A DNA stretch of 12,076 nt from Candidatus Peregrinibacteria bacterium CG_4_10_14_0_2_um_filter_43_11 (GTDB lineage Bacteria; Patescibacteriota; Gracilibacteria; UM-FILTER-43-11), in contig PFOK01000159.1 of the NCBI GenBank assembly GCA_002792495.1, forward strand, positions 1 to 12,076. Reading direction: 5' to 3'. The stretch's first letter is position 1; each line of letters starts with the position of its first letter. Positions 5,812 through 10,816 of this stretch are shown piece after piece. Position numbers and translations under genes: made by a program. The notes beneath the pieces were generated by a model. It had not been told where the DNA came from and made no database searches. It saw only the letters and a list, made by a program, of their open reading frames with translations.

Positions 5812-6771
5812 CTAAACTCGTTCATTGGGTTCCACATACTTCATTCCCAAGCTTTTGAACACTTCTTTTTCCGTTTTTCCGGCAATATATTCACCGTCTT
5901 TAAAAAGTCCGTATTCATTCAGCAAAAAACTTTTTCCAATGGCCACCTTTCGCATCTTCACGTTAAATTCTTTGCTTCCGGTAAAGTAGAGTAACGCGGA
6001 ACCGGCACTTTCTTGTGGCACAAAACGGATATCGATCTGAAGGTTTTGGGGGAAGATAACAAACGCTATTTTTGTGCTTCCGTTGGCTAAAAAAGTAATT
6101 TTTTTGAACAGCTTTTGAATTTGTTTCTCCGCCTCCGAGGCGCTATTTTGCGAACCAACAATCAATAAGTCCACATCCCCCACATCGTCCGCCCCACGAC
6201 GATAACTGCCTGCGGCGATCACCTGTTCTACTCCTTTAATTTTCAGCAATTCGTCCGTCAATTGCTGAATTACCGGCTCCACTTCGGCACGCTGATGACG
6301 TTTCTTTTTTTGCTGACCGGTTTTTAGAGCCTCCAAAATCTGATCCGTCAGTTTTTCGCCAAACCCGGAAAGCATGGCTATTTTTCCGTTTTTTGCCGCT
6401 TTGACAAGGTCTTGTTTTGACCGAATATGCAGATTCAAAAACAATTTCCGCACCCTATCGGGTCCCAAATGAGGAATTTGCAAAAGCTCTCGTACCGCCT
6501 TGGGGATCTGACGCTGAAGTTTTTTAAGGAGGCCTATTTCGCCGCTCTCCGCGTATTCCAACATTTTTCCGGCAATCGCGTCGCCAACTCCGGGAATTTC
6601 TTTCAGTTTCTGCTTACGAAAATCCTTCCCGGTCAGGAGGGGAATCTCTTCCGTTAAACGCCGCGCGATTTTTCGATAGGCTTGTACCTTAAAACTATTT
6701 TCACCCAGAATTCCCATCAGATCGGCGATTTCCTGAAAAATTTTACTCAACGCTTGATTGTAGTTTTTCAT
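5812..6771 (-). CDS. polX: Family X DNA polymerase (Pol beta-like), lacking the PHP domain
   Basis: A gap-filling DNA polymerase of base-excision or double-strand-break repair. In the 319 residues are the helical 8-kDa-like N-terminus (1-50), two helix-hairpin-helix motifs (KEIPGVGDAIAGK, 57-69, and LLQIPHLGPDRVRKL, 96-110), a third weaker one (MLSGFGEKLTDQIL, 133-146), the nucleotidyl-transferase signature GSYRRG (188-193), the catalytic aspartates D199 and D201 in GDVDLLIV and D247 in QIDIRF, and the thumb segment (LYFTGSKEFN onward). Bacterial PolX proteins usually run to about 570 residues with a C-terminal PHP exonuclease; here the frame ends at the end of the thumb (YVEPNERV), giving a eukaryotic Pol beta-like size. 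It starts 11 bp after fkbM on the same strand, with a possible AAGG ribosome site, so the two are probably co-transcribed. Confidence 0.93.
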   Translation of the reverse strand: MKNYNQALSKIFQEIADLMGILGENSFKVQAYRKIARRLTEEIPLLTGKDFRKQKLKEIPGVGDAIAGKMLEYAESGEIGLLKKLQRQIPKAVRELLQIPHLGPDRVRKLFLNLHIRSKQDLVKAAKNGKIAMLSGFGEKLTDQILEALKTGQQKKKRHQRAEVEPVIQQLTDELLKIKGVEQVIAAGSYRRGADDVGDVDLLIVGSQNSASEAEKQIQKLFKKITFLANGSTKIAFVIFPQNLQIDIRFVPQESAGSALLYFTGSKEFNVKMRKVAIGKSFLLNEYGLFKDGEYIAGKTEKEVFKSLGMKYVEPNERV

Positions 6772-6782
6772 ACCGTAAGACC

Positions 6783-7529
6783 TTATTTATAACACCATAA
6801 AAATCCTAAGTTTTTCATTCTTGAATTGGGGTAACATTCCACTTTAAATCCCATTTCTTGGAGATGATTTTGAAGGTGAGTATGTCCTAGATCCCTCGGC
6901 TTGCACTCGGGATGAGAAGTGGAGGGGGAACCGGAATGATGATCACCTTTTTCTGACAATCCATCGTGATACTCCAAAAAAAGACTTGCTATCGCGTCAA
7001 AAATCGCCCGAGGTGTTTGATATAAAATAGTAAACTCCGCCCCCTCACAATCCATCTTAACCAAATCACATTTTTCGATCCGATTTTTTTGAAAAATCCG
7101 TTCCAAAGTAATGGTCTGCACCGCCTGAGTTTCCCCCGTCGGTTCTATCGCGCTCACGGTGGAATGATTCAAATCTTCCTGACTCAAATACAAGACACCT
7201 TGTCCGACTTCTCCGCTCACAGCGACCTGTTTTGGATGCACATTCCGAACACGATTGTTTTTTAAATTTATTTTTAACAATTCAAAATTTCCCTCATGCG
7301 GTTCAAAGCTATAAATCGGCACATTTGGGTTCAAAAGTGATGCGTATAAACTGAAAAATCCCAAATGCCCTCCAATATCCACAATGTTGTTTTTCGCGTT
7401 CCGAATCGCCTGATCACAAAAACGGTATTGATGATCCAAAAAAAGCTCGTTAGCAATCGAAAAATCACCCTCATTTCTCATGGTCAGATGGATTTCTTTT
7501 CCAAAGATTTTAATCTTTTTTTCAGTCAT
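6783..7529 (-). CDS. FkbM-family SAM-dependent methyltransferase with an in-frame repeat insertion
   Basis: A class I methyltransferase of the FkbM family, which usually methylates sugar or polyketide hydroxyls. Seen in the 248 residues: motif I VDIGGHLGFFSLY (50-62), the acidic SAM-ribose contact in YSFEPHEGNFELL (73-85, E76), a central part with QAVQTITLERI (136-145), and the family block CDLVKMDCEGAEFTIL (154-169). After FLEYHDGL (184-191), about 19 residues (near 196-214, with HPECKPRDLGH) interrupt the link to the final helix and strand. At DNA level this segment is a palindrome resembling the intergenic repeats of this window. The gene starts almost leaderless behind a TTGACA promoter and is followed at 11 bp by polX. 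The substrate is unknown; cell-surface glycan is the usual guess for such genes. Confidence 0.88.
   Translation of the reverse strand: MTEKKIKIFGKEIHLTMRNEGDFSIANELFLDHQYRFCDQAIRNAKNNIVDIGGHLGFFSLYASLLNPNVPIYSFEPHEGNFELLKINLKNNRVRNVHPKQVAVSGEVGQGVLYLSQEDLNHSTVSAIEPTGETQAVQTITLERIFQKNRIEKCDLVKMDCEGAEFTILYQTPRAIFDAIASLFLEYHDGLSEKGDHHSGSPSTSHPECKPRDLGHTHLQNHLQEMGFKVECYPNSRMKNLGFLWCYK
6885..6918 (-). repeat. Palindromic repeat inserted in frame in fkbM
   Basis: On the minus strand it reads CTCATCCCGA, a short core, then CGAGGGATCTAG. The layout matches the intergenic family (CTCGTCATTTCGA, core, GAGAAATCCC), with ATCCC/GGGAT (6909-6913 with 6891-6895) replacing ATTTC/GAAAT. The reading frame passes through it without a stop and encodes SHPECKPRDLG. 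The exact ends are uncertain; the inserted part may begin further upstream of the palindrome, near 6945. Confidence 0.6.
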
Positions 7530-7540
7530 TGATTACCAAA

Positions 7541-7568
7541 ATTAGAGTGGAGAATTCACCTCTGTCAA
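7541..7568 (-). promoter_or_regulatory. Promoter of the fkbM-polX unit
   Basis: On the minus strand a perfect -35 TTGACA (7563-7568), a 16-bp spacer and -10 TCTAAT (7541-7546). The predicted start is only about 5 nt before the ATG, so the mRNA would be almost leaderless. It is back to back with the promoter of the divergent gene. Confidence 0.6.
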
Positions 7569-7597
7569 TTGTATTCCCCGCGATCGTTTTGTACAAT
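7569..7597 (+). promoter_or_regulatory. Promoter of the small membrane protein
   Basis: -35-like TTGTAT (7569-7574), a 17-bp spacer and -10 TACAAT (7592-7597), giving a leader of about 28 nt. The -35 directly abuts the -35 of the divergent fkbM promoter, so the two may compete for polymerase. Confidence 0.5.
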
Positions 7598-7631
7598 GTT
7601 AAGGTACATTAAAACTTAACCAAAAACGCTT

Positions 7632-7877
7632 ATGACACATCTCAATTCAACTGCTTTTGGCTTGGCCTTTGGTCTTTTATGGGCTTTGGGGGTTGCCTTT
7701 TTATCGATTACCGCCATGTATTTTGGATACGGAACCGAATGGGTCGATTTGATGGGTACGGTTTACCTTGGCGCCGCCGGAACATGGCAAGGTGTTTTGC
7801 TCGGAACCGTATGGGCGTTTGCCGACGGATTCATTGGCGGATATCTACTCGCCTGGCTTTACAATCGTTTTAGCTAA
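7632..7877 (+). CDS. Small membrane protein, holin-like family
   Basis: An 81-residue protein with two or three hydrophobic segments: about 8-32 (FGLAFGLLWALGVAFLSITAM), a middle segment near 40-62 and a final one near 63-78 (GFIGGYLLAWLYNRFS). The pattern, with a GxxWGxG-like first helix, the GTEWV turn and a GFIDGF-like end (here ADGFIGGYLLAWLYN), resembles short proteins commonly annotated as bacteriophage-holin-like in environmental bacteria. That similarity is from memory, and no phage genes are nearby, so lysis is not implied. Glycines spaced four apart suggest helix packing and oligomers in the membrane. No Shine-Dalgarno sequence is present. It converges on tspO with 12 bp between the stops. 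Confidence 0.75.
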   Translation: MTHLNSTAFGLAFGLLWALGVAFLSITAMYFGYGTEWVDLMGTVYLGAAGTWQGVLLGTVWAFADGFIGGYLLAWLYNRFS

Positions 7878-7889
7878 ACCCAGAAAAGG

Positions 7890-8402
7890 CTAGCTATTCA
7901 AAACAACGTAACTGACATTCAAATAAGCCGCAAATAAAATCCACAATAAATAAGGTAACAACAAATAGCCGGACTTTTTGTTAGTGTAAAACGCGGCAAT
8001 GATCATCATTTCCACGATAACCACCAAGCCGATCATGGCGTAAAGCCCGTTTGTCAGAGATCCCTTCACAAAAAATTGATCAGACCACGTCATCATCAAA
8101 AGACCATTCAGCAAATACAAAATGGTAAAAATCTTCCGTTTCCATTCAACGGTATAATAGTTCCATGCGTAATAGGCTGCCATGCCAAGTAAAACAAAAA
8201 GAATCGGCCAGACGACACCAAAAACCCAATCGGGAGGTTGCAACCCGGGCTTAACCAACGAATCGTAAAAAGGATTATGAACGGAATCTTGTCCGTAACT
8301 CCCCATGAGGGTCACATAGATCAAAGCGACTGCTCCGGAAATAACCTTCTCTTTTTTTGAAGTTTGCTCATGATTGAGCCATTTTTTAATTGTTTTTAGC
8401 AT
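7890..8402 (-). CDS. tspO: TspO/MBR family membrane protein
   Basis: A five-helix membrane protein of the tryptophan-rich sensory protein / translocator protein family, which binds porphyrins and related ligands and is tied to stress and light or oxygen responses in bacteria. In 170 residues: a short basic N-terminus, TM1 about 20-36, the family loop and TM2 start NPFYDSLVKPGLQPPDWVFG (43-62) with VVWPILF (63-69), TM3 about 91-106, TM4 about 117-138, and TM5 with LLLPYLLWILFAAYLN (147-162), the other strong family signature. Length is normal for bacterial members. The usual WxPP appears as LQPPDW, a mild variant. It has its own promoter and a leader of about 18 nt with no Shine-Dalgarno sequence. 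The ligand cannot be deduced. Confidence 0.92.
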   Translation of the reverse strand: MLKTIKKWLNHEQTSKKEKVISGAVALIYVTLMGSYGQDSVHNPFYDSLVKPGLQPPDWVFGVVWPILFVLLGMAAYYAWNYYTVEWKRKIFTILYLLNGLLMMTWSDQFFVKGSLTNGLYAMIGLVVIVEMMIIAAFYTNKKSGYLLLPYLLWILFAAYLNVSYVVLNS

Positions 8403-8426
8403 TGTTTTTTTGTTAATTTTGAAATC

Positions 8427-8456
8427 ATTTTATCACAAAAAAACCAAATACACCAA
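8427..8456 (-). promoter_or_regulatory. Promoter of tspO
   Basis: On the minus strand -10 TAAAAT (8427-8432) with a -35-like TTGGTG (8451-8456) and an 18-bp spacer. The -35 box overlaps the foot of the terminator of the upstream SWIB gene. Confidence 0.45.
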
Positions 8457-8489
8457 AACCATCCCCGGAAAATAATCGGGGATGGTTTT
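8455..8489 (-). terminator. Intrinsic terminator of the SWIB-domain gene
   Basis: A perfect 13-bp stem (8455-8467 with 8477-8489) around a 9-nt loop, GC-rich at the centre. On the minus strand it ends in TTTT and is followed by T-rich sequence. It lies 21 bp after the SWIB stop codon. Confidence 0.8.
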
Positions 8490-8510
8490 AGATTGATTGT
8501 ATTTGAAGAC

Positions 8511-8768
8511 TTATTTGCCTAGATGAGCAAATACTTTTTTGGTCATTGCAAACATAACCAAAGGTGCACTACCAACAACAGCGCCCAATTTAGCATCCGG
8601 GTTGATCATCACTTTTTTGGTCTTATCTTGCAAACTGTTCTTTTTGATATAAACCCAAAGTTTTTTCATAACTTCGGTGCGTGGCATAGGGCCATGACCT
8701 ACAACTTCTGCAAGTTGTGGTGAAACACTTACGGGTTTCATGAATTGAGGATTTGGCTTACGTGGCAT
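8511..8768 (-). CDS. SWIB/MDM2-domain mini-protein
   Basis: 85 residues, almost entirely one SWIB (SWI/SNF complex B) domain. Visible blocks are NPQFMKPVSVSPQLAEVVG (6-24), MPRTEVMKKLWVYIKKNSLQ (28-47), the DKTKKVMINPDAKLGAVVG strand region (48-66), and the final MFAMTKKVFAHLGK (72-85). These match the family's xPMxLSxxLAxxxG, RxExxKxLWxYIKxxxLQdpxnkrxIxxDxxL and FxMxxxxxxHL pattern. In eukaryotes the fold acts in chromatin remodelling. Stand-alone bacterial copies, known for instance in Chlamydia, are thought to be DNA- or topoisomerase-associated. The ATG at 8768 was chosen over one at 8831 because the promoter (8802-8831) lies between. It is followed by a strong terminator, so it is probably a single-gene transcript. 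Confidence 0.92.
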   Translation of the reverse strand: MPRKPNPQFMKPVSVSPQLAEVVGHGPMPRTEVMKKLWVYIKKNSLQDKTKKVMINPDAKLGAVVGSAPLVMFAMTKKVFAHLGK

Positions 8769-8801
8769 AAGATTTTTATTTAAGAAATAAATATTTACTT
8801 C

Positions 8802-8831
8802 ACTATACAACATCTTCAGAGGCGTACACAA
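8802..8831 (-). promoter_or_regulatory. Promoter of the SWIB gene
   Basis: On the minus strand -35 TTGTGT (8826-8831), an 18-bp spacer and -10 TATAGT (8802-8807). The leader would be about 27 nt, with no Shine-Dalgarno sequence. Confidence 0.55.
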
Positions 8832-8963
8832 GAGAATTTTAGAGGTAGGATAAAAACGGAGAAAGGCAGAAAAAATTCAGGGGTCACAGAATGTAAGAAG
8901 GCAGTGCGGGAGAAGGGGGTATTTGGGAGGGGGAAGTGAACGACAGTCAAAAAAACACTGCTA
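8832..8963. other. Purine-rich divergent intergenic stretch
   Basis: About 130 bp between two divergent promoters. The plus strand is strongly purine-rich, especially 8850-8940 (runs such as GGGAGAAGGGGG and GGGAGGGGGAAG). No open frame, hairpin or RNA gene is visible. Purine tracts of this kind can stiffen DNA or form triplex/G-rich structures; nothing more can be said. Confidence 0.4.
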
Positions 8964-8992
8964 TTGACAAATTAAATATTTCTTATTAAAAT
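8964..8992 (+). promoter_or_regulatory. Strong near-consensus promoter
   Basis: Perfect -35 TTGACA (8964-8969), the optimal 17-bp spacer and -10 TAAAAT (8987-8992, five of six bases). The start would be near 8999, giving a leader of about 20 nt before the ATG at 9019. It is one of the best promoters in the window. Confidence 0.75.
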
Positions 8993-9018
8993 ACCATACT
9001 TATAAATAACCATTTGTC

Positions 9019-9963
9019 ATGTTAGATTCTCCGCCAGACTCCATCCTTCGGGTCGCAAAAAGAATGATTACAGAAGGTATGGTTAAACGAGTATGCTCCG
9101 AAAATACGGATAAACGAAAAGGCGAAGCTGTCCTTGATATCATTCGTAGGCTACCCCTTACCGCTGGGCTGCAGGGTGTCATTGGTTCTAAACAGTCTAT
9201 TTTGCTTTCTACGGAAGAAAATCGCTTACCGGCACCATTTGAAGGATGTGTATTGTCAGCGACACAAAACCCCGATGTATATGTTACTGGTGATGGATCT
9301 GTCAGTGTCGTCTGTGAACATGCCGCCGCTTTAGTTAGACATGTTTTTATTCCACGTTTATTAGGCGCGAGCACTCGGACGCAAGTCGTGCGTTTATTCC
9401 AAGAAGATAAAGGTGTTATTACTCATAATCACGTTGGCGTGGATTTTGAAGTAGGCTCTACACATCATTTAGCGGCTGAATGGCCTCAAATTTATCGAGG
9501 AGAGGATTGGTCCACTTGGCAAGCGGAAGCTCAGGAGGAAGATGCTATTTTTCCTGCATGGAGTGCAAAAGTCATTGGTAGCCATATGCCTCACACGGTA
9601 GATCCACAAAAAATCATCGAAAACGGCCTTCCGATGATGTACAAGGAGATGGTGGATGGGGAGATGAAAATTTCAGTCAGTGTTGGAATACAAGTTCACA
9701 TGGACAAGAGGATAGCAACTATATTTGCTGTTTCAAAAAATTTCAAAAGTGGACGTGAACTTTATGCGACACTTCAGACTCCTATCAACCAACTTGCTGG
9801 CAGGATATACCCAAGAAAGGCAATAGAAAGCGCAATAGAGTTTTTTACAAGATCAGATTCGGGCTCCGCATGGAAACATGAAAATAATGTTTCTTCTAAG
9901 GTATCAAAGCCATTGATTGATGCCATTTGTGATGTTATGTCAAAAAAACTAGAAACGATTTGA
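9019..9963 (+). CDS. Hypothetical protein, 314 residues, no recognised family
   Basis: I do not recognise this protein. It has no signal peptide or membrane segment and looks like a soluble cytoplasmic alpha/beta protein. Features that can be seen are a charged N-terminal helix (about 8-45), a strand-rich part at about 65-110 (FEGCVLSATQNPDVYVTGDG), a histidine cluster THNHVGVDFEVGSTHH (about 136-151) that could bind a metal, the GEDWSTW segment (about 162-168), and a C-terminal half with the strand-like KISVSVGIQVHMDKRIATIF and a final basic helix. The ATG at 9019 fits the promoter upstream and a leader of about 20 nt; there is no Shine-Dalgarno sequence. It ends in tandem stops (TGA TAG) and is followed by a bidirectional terminator, so it is a single-gene unit. 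Confidence 0.75.
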   Translation: MLDSPPDSILRVAKRMITEGMVKRVCSENTDKRKGEAVLDIIRRLPLTAGLQGVIGSKQSILLSTEENRLPAPFEGCVLSATQNPDVYVTGDGSVSVVCEHAAALVRHVFIPRLLGASTRTQVVRLFQEDKGVITHNHVGVDFEVGSTHHLAAEWPQIYRGEDWSTWQAEAQEEDAIFPAWSAKVIGSHMPHTVDPQKIIENGLPMMYKEMVDGEMKISVSVGIQVHMDKRIATIFAVSKNFKSGRELYATLQTPINQLAGRIYPRKAIESAIEFFTRSDSGSAWKHENNVSSKVSKPLIDAICDVMSKKLETI

Positions 9964-10031
9964 TAGCTTGATGGAAATGATGGTCCGGAACTGGAACCGC
10001 TTTCAGGACATAGCTCTGAACTGGTATGGAA

Positions 10032-10072
10032 AAAAACCGGCTTGGAATTTTCTGTACCACAGACCGGTTTTT
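10032..10072. terminator. Bidirectional terminator
   Basis: AAAAACCGG (10032-10040) pairs with CCGGTTTTT (10064-10072). A second small stem CTGT/ACAG (10052-10055 with 10059-10062) lies inside the 23-nt loop. Runs of 5 T on the plus strand and 7 T on the minus strand let it work for the 314-residue gene and as a backstop for the tmRNA. Confidence 0.65.
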
Positions 10073-10088
10073 AGCCACATCATTAAAA

Positions 10089-10102
10089 CGGTGGTTCCAC
10101 CG
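10089..10102. repeat. Perfect short hairpin
   Basis: CGGTGG (10089-10094) and CCACCG (10097-10102) around two T. On the minus strand TTTT follows. It is part of the palindrome cluster between the 314-residue gene and the tmRNA gene. Confidence 0.5.
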
Positions 10103-10108
10103 GAAGAA

Positions 10109-10164
10109 AGGGGACCCAAAAAAATGAGAAGCAAAGCGTATTTTTTGGGGAAGGGGACCCAAAA
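10109..10164. repeat. Direct repeat (13 bp) with an internal palindrome
   Basis: AGGGGACCCAAAA occurs at 10109-10121 and 10152-10164. Between and overlapping them CCCAAAAAA (10115-10123) is complementary to TTTTTTGGG (10141-10149), giving a 9-bp stem with a 17-nt loop. Confidence 0.6.
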
Positions 10165-10232
10165 TGGGTGACAGCCGGAAAAAACACCACAGTAAAACGG
10201 AGGTGTTTTTGTAGGCTAGAGCCCATTTTGGG
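10158..10232. repeat. Perfect inverted repeat enclosing the tmRNA terminator
   Basis: CCCAAAATGGG (10158-10168) and its exact reverse complement CCCATTTTGGG (10222-10232) enclose a second, inner hairpin (10180-10210). The outer arms end 4 bp beyond the tmRNA 3' end. Confidence 0.7.
10180..10210 (-). terminator. Intrinsic terminator of the tmRNA gene
   Basis: AAAAACACC (10180-10188) and GGTGTTTTT (10202-10210) form a 9-bp stem around a 13-nt loop. On the minus strand it ends in a run of T, about 27 bp beyond the mature tmRNA 3' end. Confidence 0.75.
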
Positions 10233-10236
10233 GGGG

Positions 10237-10667
10237 TGGTGGAGATGGCGGGATTCGAACCCGCGTCCAAAGAGTGAAATGTCAACTTCTACAATCATAG
10301 TTTATTTCAATTTTTCGTCGACGGCATTAAAAACAAACAAAGAACGTCATCGCTTAACCCGATTTATTTTCGTCACGTACTCCACAGGTGGAGGAGCACG
10401 CGCTTAACCTGCAAAATAACGCCTCACCGGGTCAGCAGGTGTCGCCCGATAAAACGAGACTGCGAATTGGCAGTCGTGCCTGGTTTACGCAAATGCGGGT
10501 ACAAAAGAAGGCATAAAAGCCGCTTTAGCACGGGCATAACGAGCACCAAGAGATTTATAAGTTGTTGCACTTATAGTTGCGCTGGACTAATTAGCAGGCA
10601 GACAGCACGATACCTGGATTGCGGTTTTTCATTTCAGAATCTCTCTGTCAAAACCAAAGTCATCCCC
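10237..10667 (-). ncRNA. ssrA: Transfer-messenger RNA (tmRNA)
   Basis: The RNA that rescues stalled ribosomes together with SmpB by adding a degradation tag. The 3' end on the minus strand has the T arm (GCGGG-TTCGAAT-CCCGC, 10249-10265) and ends CATCTCCACCA with CCA encoded. The 5' end GGGGATGACTTTGG (from 10667) pairs with it as a 7-bp acceptor stem (GGGGAUG with CAUCUCC, one G-U). This gives 431 nt, long for a one-piece tmRNA. The tag frame most consistent with a hydrophobic ending runs from GCA at 10580 to TAA at 10485: ATISATTYKSLGARYARAKA followed by AFMPSFVPAFA, 31 residues ending in AFA. The upstream TTAGTC resembles the stretch before the resume codon in other bacteria. A shorter alternative (RNYKCNNL, frame shifted) lacks the usual hydrophobic end. 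Confidence 0.95.
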
Positions 10668-10688
10668 ACGGTGTTAAAGAGCGGGCTG

Positions 10689-10697
10689 ATTATAGCA
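10689..10697 (-). promoter_or_regulatory. Extended -10 promoter of tmRNA
   Basis: On the minus strand TGCTATAAT: a perfect -10 TATAAT (10689-10694) with the extended TGn element. No good -35 lies at 16-18 bp, as is allowed for extended -10 promoters. The start would lie about 15 nt before the mature 5' end, leaving a short leader for RNase P to remove. Confidence 0.65.
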
Positions 10698-10710
10698 CAC
10701 TATTCAACTA

Positions 10711-10726
10711 AAAAGTCCCCACTTTT
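10711..10726. repeat. Short hairpin upstream of the tmRNA promoter
   Basis: AAAAGT (10711-10716) and ACTTTT (10721-10726) around CCCC, about where a -35 element or upstream activator would act. Confidence 0.35.
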
Positions 10727-10751
10727 CAACAGGCCTTTTTGAGGCATCCCC

Positions 10752-10780
10752 TTGAAACAACGCTAAAATGGGTATTAAAT
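10752..10780 (+). promoter_or_regulatory. Possible promoter of the IS4 transposase
   Basis: -35 TTGAAA (10752-10757), a 17-bp spacer and a weak -10 TTAAAT (10775-10780), inside the left end of the element. It argues against the TTG start at 10739 and for the ATG at 10817. Confidence 0.35.
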
Positions 10781-10816
10781 TTTGACGCAACATCAAATTT
10801 CAAACCTATTTTTAGC

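Noticed and set aside
7871..7896. Two TAGCTA copies in the gap between the holin-like gene and tspO
   Set aside because: Six-base palindromes without a continuous stem or T run; chance cannot be excluded.
3930..9963. Recoding of TGA (code 25 of Gracilibacteria/SR1)
   Set aside because: TGA ends the GIY-YIG gene, the coiled-coil gene and the 314-residue gene at sensible places, and no in-frame TGA occurs within conserved proteins.
10239..10742. Short open frames on both strands across the tmRNA gene
   Set aside because: They are shadows of the tmRNA; the RNA ends and tag frame explain the region.
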